Notes: generated by a model not told the origin, from the sequence alone. A stretch of 64,000 nt of DNA from Opeltia flavorubescens (GCA_000442125.1 KE546974.1:558001-622000), one strand, 5' to 3'. Positions 24,075 to 35,451 are shown, counted from the stretch's first letter. Numbers and translations: made by a program.

Positions 24075-26387
24075 ATGCGGCCTTTCCGAGAAGTTCAGTA
24101 AGCACGGCCAAGACTCTTCCATGTTAGAATGCTAGTTGATGACCACTTAGCGACCGTTGGGTTGCAACATTCGACAACAATGTTGACATTTCCGACCTCA
24201 GGACGGCGGTCAAAGGGAAAATTGGCGAGAGTCCTTGCATCTGTGGACTGAGATCAATTTGCTGGAAGGCTTTTCTCCTATTTGGAAACCTCGATAAATC
24301 GACATGGACCAAAACTTTATCGGATTCGAGGAGCGCTTACGGAGCTCTTCGAGACCATTTCCTCAAAGATATTGAGCATCCAGATAATATATCGGCTGTA
24401 GATCCATTGACAAGTGATGACAAAGTAAGAACTTTTCTATCCATCTATGCAGGCGATGCGAAGAAAGCCGTCTGACCCAAGACTAAGACTTGAAAGTCTC
24501 CTTGGAGCATTCTAAGACAGGATGAAGAGCTCCGAGCCGAGATCTTCCAAGATGTCGAACGCTGTATGCCTGAGAATCTTTACTTTCGCGAACCATCCAC
24601 TCAAGCGATGCTACTCGATATCCTTTTCATCTATTGTAAGCTAAATCCAGACATTGGCTACCGACAAGGCATGCATGAGGTCCTCGCACCCATGCTGTGG
24701 GTCGTATCGCGGGACTCCATAGAATTGAAAGGCTCGGACGAGCCACCAGTGGATGGGCCACCGGAGCAGAGGTTGATTCGTGAGTGTTTTGATGCGCATT
24801 TTGTCGAGCACGATACCTTTACCATGTTTGGTATCATAATGCAGACTGTCAAATCGTTTTATGAGATTGGCAGCACCACGCACATCACCCCTTCTGCAGC
24901 ATCGAGTAATTCTCCCATTGTCGAGCGCAGCCAACGTATTCACGAAGTATACCTCCGTCAATCGGATCCTGAACTTGCGGATCATCTTCTAGACATCAAG
25001 ATCCTGCCACAGATCTTCTTGATTCGATGGATTAGGCTCTTATTTGGTCGAGAATTTCCTCTCGACCTCGTACTTTCCGTTTGGGATGTGCTGTTTGCTG
25101 AAGACCCGACACTGGACCTCATCGACCTAGTGTGTGTAAGCATGCTCCTACGTATTAGACAACAACGTAAGTCTCTTGTTCTCCAAGTCTGGCTCCAGGC
25201 TGATTTCGGTATCAGTCCTCCGTGCCGACTACTCAGGAGCTTTGACATTGCTTCTGAGATACCCTGTGCCACCGCCTCCTGATGGGCCGTCTACATTTGT
25301 AGACGATGCATTATATCTCCGCCAACATATCTCGCACGGAGGTGGATCTTACATAATAGAGAAATACTCCGATCATTCTTCTCAAAATGAAAAAGGTAGT
25401 AGGAAAAGAAAATCACCGTCAGTTAAGCGTGCCACGCAAGTTGAAAGCAAGGAATCGCGATCTAGTTTATCTCCTTCTAGATTCCTTCAAGAGAAGGGTG
25501 GGATAGATACCATTATCCAAGAAGCTGCAAAGGGTGTTTACAGCCGGGGTGAAAAATGGGGGGTGAACAAAGCTTTTCGAGGCGCAGTTGAAAGTTTACA
25601 ATCCGGAACCAACCCTCGGAAGCAGGGTGATGGATCACGATGGTCGCTGGATGAAGGTACTCATGTTCCAAGCGTAGCTAAAATGGCCGCAGACATCCAA
25701 GCCTTAGAACAACGAAGCAAAGGGTTAGCGAAATTACTAGATAATCCGATCGGGGAGCTTTGGGAACAACAGCGGCAATGCAGCGAAGAGAAAGATGAGT
25801 CTTCTAAGAACGCTCTCAGCCTCGCAATCGCGAAGATCCAGTTTGTACAGGTCTATCTGGAGAACCCAACACTGCCGTTCCCGCTGGACAACCATGAAGC
25901 AGGAAATAAGTCAACTGAAGAGCATGAACATGAAGACTCAGATGATCGATTGAGGTCGAACAGCCAGCTGAATCATCCTATACCACCAGATCCAGAATCC
26001 ATTACCCAGGAATCACCATCCAATGACCCGAGAGCAATAGATGTAGATACAGAAGAAGTTTCGGAAAAGAAAGGTGTTGCCGAAACAGATGCTCCTCCTG
26101 CTATCATGATATCCAAAACCCGTCATGAGCCATTACCTTTCCATCATCCCAGGCCAAGCCTCGCCCAATCATCATTCTCCTGGATGCTGGGAGAAGATCA
26201 ACGCAAGTCCAGCTTTGTACTCCCGACCCCTTTCCCATCAGACAAACGAGCCGCCAGAGAAAAAGCGGATTTCCTGTTCGGAGATGGAAAAGTGAAAGCA
26301 GAAGGAAGAGGCCAGAAGGGGAAGAATGGGGAGGAGAGTGAGGACGATGAAGTGATCAATCTCGGTACACTCAAGGGAAGCAAATAG
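24075..26387 (+). CDS. TBC-domain Rab GTPase-activating protein (TBC1D5-like)
   Basis: Stimulates GTP hydrolysis by a Rab GTPase. The domain layout resembles TBC1D5, which acts with retromer and Rab7 on endosomes. Four exons (24075-24097, 24151-24424, 24497-25166, 25216-26387) close to 712 residues. Exon 1 is 23 nt (MRPFREVH). The TBC domain runs from about residue 30 to 340: CGLRSICWKAFLLFG, the arginine finger in IFQDVERCMP (IxxDxxR, about residue 120) and the glutamine finger in YRQGMHEVLAP (about residue 153), FLIRWIRLLFGREFPL and VWDVLFA. Both catalytic fingers are intact. The C-terminal half is disordered and acidic, ending DDEVINLGTLKGSK. The Rab target is not readable. Confidence 0.92.
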
Positions 26388-26855
26388 AAAGGGGAAGAAA
26401 GAAATCGAGGTAGACGCCTTAGAGTAGAGCTTTATGATTCACTCGAGATGTGTTATATGGAAAAACGCCGAGGTATGACGTTCGATAGAATGGAAGAGAA
26501 CTATCCAATCCTGAAAAATTTCTTGCATCTCTTTATTGCTTTTTTGAAAGCTGGTATCCCGAGAAAATATAATCAATTACCCAAAAAATGCAGTACATAT
26601 TGTCGTGTAGGGGTCATGGCGTGGCGAAATAGCAGGATTACATAAGGTCATGCAAAAGCCCCAGATGCGCTAGCCTAGTGTCCCGATCCTATCACTCGTC
26701 ACTCGGCGTCACCAATATACATTTACTTAGGTCCGCCACTCCCTGACAATCAGTCGAACTACTACTATAGCAAGTAGGGTGCGTTCCTTTGATGAGAAGG
26801 TACAAAGGGGTGCAGGAGGCAGTAGTAACCTCCAGATCGGCTTCTTCAAGATATC
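26388..26855. other. Intergenic between TBC gene and m-AAA protease gene
   Basis: A 468-bp gap holding the TBC 3' UTR and the promoter of the protease gene. No further gene recognised. Confidence 0.5.
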
Positions 26856-29557
26856 ATGACCACAATCTTGAGACGATCAGGCAACATCGCAAGAGCATCA
26901 AGGACCAGCCTTTACCCTTGTCTTCATTCACAATACTCTCCTCACCATAGCTCATTGATCTCATCTCGCCTTCTCACCTCGCCACTACGACACTATGCAA
27001 CAGTCAACCCAGGCGATCCCAAGGATCCGAAGAAGAAGGATAAGAGCACACCGGACGAAGACAAATCGATAGCAGGAAATGCGAATACTCCAGGGAAGCC
27101 CGCTCCGGGCTTCGAGCAACTTTATAAAAACGATGGAGTCATGTCATCGACCCGATCAGGCGACAAGGAGGCGGATCTACCCAAAGGGCCGCAGCTCACC
27201 AAGGACGAGATACAATCCATAAACTCCCTCCTCGACATGGTTACGGCGCGCATGCCCGTTGACCAGGCCAGATTCATCAAGAGATCTTTTGAGGATATTA
27301 AACGTGAAGGTATTCCGCCCGAACTGCGAGAAATCCTCGACGCTCGGAAGAATGGAAAGTCACTCGACATTGCTACCATGGCGAAGCTTGCCCGAATAGC
27401 GACCAAAATGGCTCGGACGAGCGCTGAGAGAGAAGTAAAACGCCAGTCAAATGAGGGAGCCAATGCCGACGATAAATCAGAGTCATCTACTTCAAGATCT
27501 GACAATAAGGATGGTTCACAGGGCTCCAAGGGCTTCAATTTCAGCGAAATAAAACTTGATAACCAGACTGTTCTCCTCTCAGCGTTTGTAGCATATATGC
27601 TTTACAGGGCCCTTGTTCCTTCAGAGAATTCTAAAGACATCACCTGGCAAGAGTTCCGGACAACATTCTTCGACAAAGGCCTCGTCGAGAAATTGACGGT
27701 GATCAATCGAAACAAAGTGCGGGTTGAGCTCCGCCGAGAAGCTACAGGACAATTGTATCCCGAAAGTCCGGCTCAACACGCAAATTTCTTTTACTACTTC
27801 TCCATCGGTTCAGTCGAAACCTTCGAGCGCAGACTAGATGACGCTCAGAGTGAGCTGGGTATCCCTCAAGGAGATCGTATACCTGTTGCCTATACAGACC
27901 AAGTTTCATGGCTTTCAACATTGTATTCATTTGGCCCATTGATCCTACTGCTGGGCTTGCCTTACCTGCTCACAAGGCGAGGAGGTGGAAGTGGGATGGG
28001 TGGCAGCAGCGGGCTTTTTGGTATTGGGAAAAGCAGAGCGAAGAGATTCAATCAAGAAACTGATGTCAGGGTCAAATTCAAGGATGTTGCTGGTATGGAT
28101 GAGGCCAAGGCGGAGATCATGGAGTTCGTAAGCTTCCTACGAGACCCAGCCCAATACTCCAGATTAGGCGCGAAAATACCTCGAGGTGCCATTCTTTCAG
28201 GACCCCCTGGTACAGGAAAAACCCTACTTGCAAAGGCTACCGCGGGAGAGTCTGGCGTACCGTTCTTCAGTGTCAGCGGATCTGAATTCGTTGAAATGTT
28301 TGTTGGTGTTGGTCCGTCCCGAGTACGGGATTTGTTTACAAATGCAAGAAAAAACACCCCCTGTATTATCTTCATCGACGAGATTGATGCCATCGGTAAG
28401 AAGAGAGGGCAGGGCGTGTTCGGCGGCGACAGCGAACGAGAAGCGACGCTCAACCAAATCTTGACTGAAATGGACGGATTCAATACCTCCGAACAGGTCG
28501 TTGTACTCGCTGGCACTAATCGGCCTGACGTTTTGGATGCTGCGCTCATGCGCCCTGGTCGATTCGACAGACATATCAACATCGATAGTCCTACCATGGA
28601 AGGCCGCAAACAGATCTTCAAGGTCCATGTGGGCAAGATCATCACTGACGAAAATGTTGAGTATCTGACGGGACGGCTTGCGGCTCTCACCCCCGGCTTC
28701 TCGGGAGCTGACATTGCAAACTGTGTCAATGAAGCTGCTCTAACAGGTACAGTCCGCAAAGTCCAACGAATGATGTCCTGTTGCTAACAAATGCTGTAGC
28801 CGCGAGAACCAATGCAACAAAAGTGGTCATGTCTCATTTCGAATCGGCCATCGAGCGCGTCATTGGCGGTTTGGAAAACAAAACCCGAGTTCTCAACCCC
28901 ACAGAAAAGAAAACAGTCGCATATCATGAAGCAGGCCACGCCATCTGCGGCTGGTTCTTCAAACATGCCGATCCGCTACTCAAAGTCAGCATTATCCCTC
29001 GCGGCAAGGGTCTCGGATACGCACAAATGCTCCCCGATTCCGAAAACTACCTCCTCACAGTCCACCAGCTCATGGACCGCATGGCCATGACGCTCGGCGG
29101 CCGCGTGTCGGAGGAAATCCATTTCGACACCGTCACCAGCGGCGCCTCGGACGATTTCAACAAAGTGACCCGCATGGCCACGGCCATGGTGACGAAACTG
29201 GGCATGTCCCAGAAGATCGGCTTCATCTACTTTGAGAACGACGATCAAAAATTCCAGAAGCCTTTCTCGGAGGAGACTGCGAAGAATATTGATCAGGAAG
29301 TCCGAAGGATTGTGGATGAAGCTTATAAGCAGTGTAGGGATCTGTTGACGGAGAAGAAGAGGGAGGTGGGCCTCGTGGCGGAGGAGTTGTTGAGTAAGGA
29401 GGTGCTAGTTAGGGATGATCTGGTGAGGATCCTGGGTAAGAGGCCGTTTGCAGACAACAAGGAGTTCGCGAAGTATTTTGGTGGGGAAGGAGGGAAGAGC
29501 GCGCCGGATGTTCCGCCAGATGTACCGCCTGCTGCTCCTCCTGCGCCGGCAATGTGA
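26856..29557 (+). CDS. YTA12: Mitochondrial m-AAA protease subunit (YTA12/AFG3 family)
   Basis: ATP-dependent zinc metalloprotease of the mitochondrial inner membrane, facing the matrix, for quality control and maturation of inner-membrane proteins. Two exons (26856-28746, 28800-29557) close to 882 residues. The N-terminus is Arg/Ser-rich and lacks acids ([18 protein letters not shown]), a mitochondrial targeting signal. Transmembrane helices lie near residues 243-260 ([15 protein letters not shown]) and 350-368 ([14 protein letters not shown]). AAA domain: Walker A GPPGTGKT (about 449), Walker [12 protein letters not shown] (about 503), second region of homology RPGRFDRHI. The M41 zinc site HEAGH is near residue 672 in exon 2. 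The C-terminus ends in a Pro/Ala-rich repeat ([18 protein letters not shown]). Assignment to YTA12 rather than AFG3 is by impression. Confidence 0.92.
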
Positions 29558-30213
29558 GAGGTATGTTTGTTCGCCTGGTGTGGTTTGGCCTTTTCTCTGT
29601 TGTCCACTCTGTGGTTCCTGGGGTACATAGAAGCGTCTTCTTTCTCGATTTCATCCTCATTGCATATAGCCCCAGCGGGTTCTATCCTTTTCGGTTTGGG
29701 ATTGGCATGTAGCAAGTTTCCTGGACAGCGAATGTATAAACCTTTTCTCTCAATGATTAGAATTGCTTTGTGTATTTGGACGTGAGACTGCTCTTTCTCT
29801 TTCGGAGCACTCTCTTCTGAATTGATTTCAAAAATCCTTGTCGTTTCAGTAAGTCGTCGATAGCAGTTAACTGAATATATTGAATCAAAAATAACATTCA
29901 TCTCCTTCTGCTGACAGGCAGCCAGGAAAGCTATAAACAATGGTTTTGTATTAGTAATACTAGGCAACTATGTTTGTCAGAGAACATGTACACTGAGGGT
30001 GTTTGTTGGTTGAGAACACTGGGATGAGAGACACTCGATCAGAGAATTTTATCAGCAAGTGTCTCTATGCTATCTCACCTCTCCCTTACACAAAACTCGA
30101 TACCTCGATATCCGAGCATTTGGTCAAATCAGCAATGACCACCATCCTAACGTGCACAAACAGTATTCTATGCATGTATCTCTCCTCCTATCCCATAGTC
30201 CGCACAAGCTCTA
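29558..30213. other. Convergent 3' flanks
   Basis: A 656-bp gap between converging genes, AT-rich in the middle. No exon recognised. Confidence 0.45.
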
Positions 30214-30930
30214 TTACTTATCCCCGTCTCCCTTTACTATCTCCTCTCCACCTGTCTTCGACTTCTCTGCCTCCCTTGGATCAAGCATCGGATCGCCCAA
30301 CTCGCCTTCCCCGTCTACTTTCTCAAGACACACAACCGCCCATTTCTGGCTGAGACTAGCGTTCCAGCTGTCCGGTGTGCGCTTCTTCCCTAAGAGGTTG
30401 AACTTGCGGTCCAAAAGGGCAATGAGCGCGGGGCTGCGTGGTAAGAGGTGATCTAGTGAGGTGACTTTGTAGTAGCCTGCAAAGGTAAAAGGGATTTGTC
30501 GTTCGTGTGGGTATTTAGATCCATAAGTGTGAGGATTGGAACGGGGGAGTTGGGTGAAAATGGGGATGGGGTGAGTTGAAATGGAGGACGGAGAAGCAGA
30601 GGGAGGCCAGATTGATTTCTGTGCTTCGGATGCGCTGATAACCGGATCTAAGGACAAAAGGTGCAGATTCGTCTTGCAGAACAACTTCCCTTCGGTGTGC
30701 CAATCAGGATGCTGGTCCTTGAACACGAGAACGAATGCTAGCTTTCCCGAGTCATTCTCTGTGGCGTTGAGGGTGCCGGGTTTGGAGGATAGATTGAAGT
30801 GGGTCGCGATCTCCAAGGGAGTGTATCCGTTTGAAGGGTTACGGTTCTCGGGCGCAGTGGATGAAGATGGAGGTTGTTGTTGTTGTTGGTGTTGGCGGCG
30901 GAGGTGAGGGGGAATGTAACGCGCAGACAT
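30214..30930 (-). CDS. Conserved hypothetical protein with N-terminal YIPPHLR motif
   Basis: Single-exon, 238-residue protein that I cannot assign to a characterised family. It starts MSARYIPPHLRRQHQQQQQPP; the YIPPHLR heptad is the same as the N-terminal motif of DDX3/Ded1 helicases, but no helicase domain follows. The middle is a folded-looking domain: FVLVFKDQHPDWHTEGKLFC, KTNLHLLSL, IPFTFAGYYKVTSLDHLLP. It continues with LIALLDRKFNLLGKKRTPDSW and KWAVVCLEKVD, ending in a charged tail. The pattern of conserved-looking aromatic and Pro residues argues for a real gene. Upstream of it is a 628-bp gap to CTP synthase. Start is clear: ATG just after an in-frame stop region and followed by the motif. 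Confidence 0.7.
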   Translation of the reverse strand: MSARYIPPHLRRQHQQQQQPPSSSTAPENRNPSNGYTPLEIATHFNLSSKPGTLNATENDSGKLAFVLVFKDQHPDWHTEGKLFCKTNLHLLSLDPVISASEAQKSIWPPSASPSSISTHPIPIFTQLPRSNPHTYGSKYPHERQIPFTFAGYYKVTSLDHLLPRSPALIALLDRKFNLLGKKRTPDSWNASLSQKWAVVCLEKVDGEGELGDPMLDPREAEKSKTGGEEIVKGDGDK

Positions 30931-31558
30931 TATGTGATGTATGGACTAGGAAGTGGGTGGTCGTTGTTGTTGGCTATATCGAACGGAATTGTGGGGACGT
31001 GAACAAATGCAAGAAGTAGAAGCGAGGGTGGCGTACTTATAAAAGATTATGGAAAACAAGATTGGCGGGACAGGAGGTTCAATACATTCGTAAACAGGAG
31101 CTATTTGTATCAGAGATAGAAGATCCTTTCTATATTCAACACCAATAAGTCCATCAAGAAAATTGTATCGACGCACCTTGTAGATCAATCGACACTTCGA
31201 TATTGCTAGAAGTCGAGACCACTGTCATCCCCACTTGCTGGAACAACATTTGTGCGTGTCGTGGTCAGCAAAAGGCAAACTCTTTGATAGTAAATTTCAT
31301 GCTAGTGGACTGTACACACTAGGCAGCAAAGAATATCTCAGGGGTATCAAATCTATTTACGCGAATTGCTTTCATCCGTACACCACCTGAGTAGATAGAC
31401 TAGAATATGAACCTAGAGACCCAACATAACCATGAGTACCCTCCCATTACACGTGCGCTTCCAGCAGAAACGTTGTTTAAAGCGCACTTTGAAGCTTCAT
31501 TCAAGGTTGATCGAAAAGCACGTCCAGCAATCCACTTAGCCCGATTTCATAAAGATCG
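30931..31558. other. Intergenic between the YIPPHLR gene and CTP synthase gene
   Basis: A 628-bp gap. Holds the promoter of the YIPPHLR gene and the CTP synthase 3' UTR. No exon recognised. Confidence 0.45.
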
Positions 31559-33751
31559 TCATACGCCATTGGAAGGCCCTTTAGTAGTGCCGTTCACCGT
31601 TGGAGTTGATTTTGCCATGATCTCATCCAGACATCCTGCCGCAGCAGCCACAAAGCCAAGGTAAGGCATCGAGGGTCGCAACACTCTTGAAAGGTATTCC
31701 GGGTGATATTGCACTCCTACAAACCAGGGATGGTCTTTGAGTTCCATGATCTCCATTCGCTTGCCGGACTCATCCTTGCCGATGAAATCGAGACCGTGAG
31801 AGGCCATAGTCGAGACGTAATCTGGATTGACTTCGTAGCGATGTCGGTGACGTTCTGAGATGATAGGAGGATCCGATGGTGAAGGTTTTGACGCTACTTC
31901 TCCATCTGCCGTGGCGGTCGTCTTCGAATCGGAGTCTGCTGGCACTGCATGTGTACGAATTGTTTCTGACTCGTACAAGGCGCGAAGCTTAGAAAAGCCG
32001 GAGTTGTCCTGGAACAATGTCTTCCGTAGACCCAACCTCATCCCAGCACCTGTTGGTGTCTTCGAGACTTCGGGCATATTAATGATAACTTTGTGCTCAG
32101 CCAGTGAATCCATTTCCCCTGATTGAGCATGCTCAATGCCACAAATGGATCTACAGAATTCGATCACTGCGATTTGCATCCCTAGACAAATTCCAAGATA
32201 GGGCACTTTCTTTTCTCGCGCCCAATTGGCTGCGGCAATCATGCCCTCAACACCTCGCCGATCAAAACCTCCGGGGACTAGTATACCAGATGCAGTGCAA
32301 AGCTGATGCCAGGCCTTGTGGAAAGCTGCTGGTGACTCGGATAGAGTCTCACTCTCAAGGTCGGTAGAGTTTAGCCAGATGATCTCAAGTTTCCGAGCAC
32401 AACGCATAGATGCATGTTCTAGTGATTTTCGGACCGATAGATATGAGTCGTGCAGAGAAGTGTACTTTCCCACTAGACAAATCTTGACTGTATCTTGAGC
32501 TCTGTCCTGCGCGTGTGTTAAGTCCTTCCAAGTTTGCCATGATTCAGCGCCCGACTTCACGAGTGACGGAGGGATTGGCAGGGCGTCAAGACGCAACACC
32601 TCTCGCAAAATAGGGATGAGGCCTTGGCGCTCAAGAAGTGGCGGTACGTGATAAGTGGAGGGAACATCATGCACAGCGATGACCTCGTTTGGCTCCACCT
32701 GGCAGTACAGAGCGAGCTTGTCAATAGTAGCCTTTTGCAGCGGCTGCGAACAACGGCAAGCAATGATGTCTGGAGTCAAACCTTGGCTGTTGATCTCCTT
32801 TATGGCCGTTTGGGTTGGTTTTGTCTTCTGTTCGTCGTTGATCACAGGTATTAGTGAGACATGGCAATGCAGGAAGTTGTTTGGGCCAGCTCGTCGATGA
32901 CGCAGATCTTTTAGTGCATGAATGAATGGCCCACTCTCAATGTCACCAACAGTTCCACCCAATTCGATGATGCAGACGTCAGGGCTCTCGCCGGTTGAGT
33001 CGACAGGAACTTTGGCAACTTCTTGAATCCAATCCTGTATGGTGTCCGTAAGATGAGGTACCGTTTGCACCTTTTTGATATCAGTAGCGATGCCTGTGCT
33101 GGAAAGTGAGGCACTTACAGTCTTTCCAAGGTAGCCCCCGTTTCTCTCCCGCTGAATAACATGCTGGAATATCTTCCCAGTCGTGATATTATTGGCTCGC
33201 GTTAAGGTAACATTGAGGTAACGCTCATAATTACCGAGATCAAGGTCAACTTCGCCTCCGTCGTCGAGTACGAAACATTCACCATGTCTGCCATCCTTGT
33301 AAGTATGATGAATCTGCTGAAACGGGCTTCTAGAATTAAAATACTCCAATGGGTTCATAAGCCCTGCATCGATGTTTAAATAAGGATCAATTTTGATTGA
33401 TGTGACTTGGATAGGACATTAGTGTATGGAAAATTGGTGGAATATACACGTGATATCATGTTCAGAGAATACCTTTCAACCCAATGCTCTTCAACAGAAC
33501 CCCAAGAGAGCTCGCTGTGAACGCGTCATTAGCCAAGTCAAGCGCGTAAAGTGGGCTTCAGATAAAGCAGAATGCCTTGTACCTATAACACCCTTTCCAA
33601 TTCCGGACTACTAGAGCATCAGTAGCGTCCACATCTAGATATTAAGAGCTTGAACACTGACAATTACACCTAGAATGAATCAATATATATACTAGACTTC
33701 GAGAACAAGAGGGTAACTACCTCCACTGACGAGAAGGTATTTTGTGGACAT
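31559..33751 (-). CDS. URA7: CTP synthase
   Basis: Glutamine-dependent CTP synthase: UTP + ATP + Gln to CTP, last step of de novo pyrimidine nucleotide synthesis. Six exons (33721-33751, 33662-33669, 33583-33607, 33473-33514, 33119-33405, 31559-33070) close to 634 residues. The first four exons are tiny (31, 8, 25, 42 nt) and together encode the invariant MSTKYLLVSGGVISGIG and KGVIASSLGVLLKSIGLKV P-loop region. The amidoligase domain continues with SIKIDPYLNIDAG and ELGGTVGDIES. The glutaminase domain has GILVPGGFDRRG, the nucleophile Cys in YLGICLGMQ (about residue 427) and the HPE of VQYHPEY (about 587). An insertion of about 40 Ser/Thr-rich residues lies in the glutaminase domain (VPADSDSKTTATADGEVAS). 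The 5'-loaded intron structure hides the N-terminus from simple frame scans. Confidence 0.95.
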
Positions 33752-34034
33752 GTTGGCAATCCTATAAACCAAAAATTTCGGAAGGTAAGGTATGGATGAA
33801 GATGGAGAAGAAAGCAGGAAGTAAGAAAGACCTCCCCCGGGCTGTCCAGGAGAGGAGTCAGAGCAAAATTGTGAGAGACTATGCGAACGTTTCTGATGGG
33901 ACGCGACATTTGCTAGTGTGATGACTTTTCAGCCCTACCTACTAATCGATCTCACTTTTTGACATGTGATATTCAATAATCCCTGACTCGGGACCTACCC
34001 CTGAAAAGCATGATAATCTACAGGTTAGATCAAC
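33752..34034. promoter_or_regulatory. Divergent promoter region URA7 / RPC11
   Basis: Only 283 bp separate the start codons of CTP synthase and RNA polymerase III subunit C11. On the URA7 side an upstream ATG at 33909 opens a frame that overlaps the URA7 start out of phase (to 33670), a possible upstream ORF if it is transcribed. Confidence 0.45.
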
Positions 34035-34597
34035 ATGCTGCTCTGTGAGATTTCTATCTTAAGTCCTATATTGTGACGCTGATGAACTATTTCTAGTTTG
34101 CCCTGTGTGTAGCAATTCACTTATAGTCTCTCGTACCCCTGGAGATGACGAAAAACCTGAAGGACAGAATCGCATGGAGTGTCGAACATGCCCTTATCAG
34201 TTTTTGATCAACGGTTCTATCTTCGAAAGGAAGAAGATGCAGAGGAAAGTTGTGGATGATGTACTGGGTGGTAAAGAGGCCTGGGCAAATGCTGACAGGA
34301 TTGAGAGTAAGCCATTCCCTTTTTGTCTCTCATTCAATGTGGCATAAGATACCACTTTATACATTGGCTTAAAGATGTGGAGACTAATAAGTTGGTCGTG
34401 ATAGCACCATGTCACCGAGAAGGATGCCATGCGACAGAAGCCTTCTATTATCAAGTACAGATTCGAAGCGCTGATGAACCAATGACAACATTCTACAGGG
34501 TATACGGAGATCTTCCCTTGTACTAGATCTGTGAAACGTCAAAAAGCTAATATCTGGATAGTGCACCGAATGTGCTCACTCATGGAGAGAGAACTAG
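34035..34597 (+). CDS. RPC11: DNA-directed RNA polymerase III subunit C11 (TFIIS-like)
   Basis: Small Pol III subunit needed for RNA cleavage by the polymerase and for termination/reinitiation. Four exons (34035-34044, 34097-34306, 34375-34499, 34562-34597) close to 126 residues, slightly longer than yeast C11 (110). Exon 1 is only 10 nt and encodes MLL plus the first base of Phe. N-terminal zinc ribbon: FCPVCSNSL and MECRTCPYQF. C-terminal TFIIS-like ribbon: APCHREGC, then VQIRSADEPMTTFYR with the catalytic Asp-Glu hairpin, then CTECAHSWREN at the stop. The last exon is 36 nt and was placed by the expected CxxCxHxWRE ending. Tail-to-tail with MED31. Confidence 0.92.
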
Positions 34598-35019
34598 AGC
34601 TTGTCGCTGCAGGTGTATGTAATGTGGTGGGAGCAATGGGAGTAGCCTTGAATATCGCATCCAATGCTCCAGGTATTTTGGGCCTTTCTTATGATTCAAA
34701 ACCACCCACGAAGGTTAGAAAGAATGAAGCAGTCTCCAGGTTTTCATGAATTTCCTTCGTTAGAACTAGAAGTCTATGTATCGAGGACCATAACTCTGTG
34801 CGTTGGGAATCAGTCAAACACCTTTCGACCCCATCGCCTGACCATAGGATGCCTTCAAACTAGGCATCCTCGGTGAATTAGACGACCTTCTGTGAGTAGC
34901 AGTCCTCTTTCCGGATGAACGCCAATGGCTCCCTTGGAAGCGTCTATCAACTTCACAACGTGACGACTTCTTCTGATCGTAAGGGCGAGTTCCAGTCCAG
35001 GTGTGTCTCGAGCAACATA
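34598..35019. other. Convergent 3' flanks of RPC11 and MED31
   Basis: A 422-bp gap between converging genes. An open frame runs on past the RPC11 stop in another phase but shows no family features. Confidence 0.5.
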
Positions 35020-35451
35020 TCATCGGGGCTTGATGCTCGATAAAAGTGTCTCTTCTGCGAGTCGTGTTACCACGTCTGGACTCAGGATATCCTGCCGGAA
35101 CTTTTCCTGCTGCAACAGCTCCAGTGCTTTAAGAGTTGGTGCCGGGTAGGACAAGTATCTTGCGTATTCGGCTCGAGTGAAGTATTGTAAGTATTTCAGG
35201 TATTCAACGAAGGCTGGATCGTGTAGAAGTTTCTGTGATGCAAGGTGGTTCAGGTAATATGGGTTTGCCAGAGACTGGACAAACTGAATGTGGACAGGTC
35301 AAATTCTGTCGCAATATCCAGTGGCGAGAGATTAAGCACCTACCTCCAGCTCCAGCTCGAAGCGTGTAAAGCCGCCGTATAGAGGCCTAGAATGTGTGCT
35401 GCTTGAGGATAGTGGATCCGCCATTGATTGAGTGGCTGCAGATTCGGCCAT
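35020..35451 (-). CDS. MED31: Mediator complex subunit 31 (Soh1)
   Basis: Conserved subunit of the Mediator middle module, linking transcription factors to RNA polymerase II. Two exons (35344-35451, 35020-35283) close to 123 residues. Hallmark Med31 sequence is continuous across the junction: YGGFTRFELELE then FVQSLANPYYLNHLASQKLL, DPAFVEYLKYLQYFTRAEY, RYLSYPAPTLKALELLQQE and FRQDILSPDVV. The start at 35451 (MAESAATQS) is the more upstream of two in-frame ATGs; the second, at 35424 (MADPL), would shorten the protein by nine residues. The C-terminus is short (SSIKPR). Confidence 0.94.
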
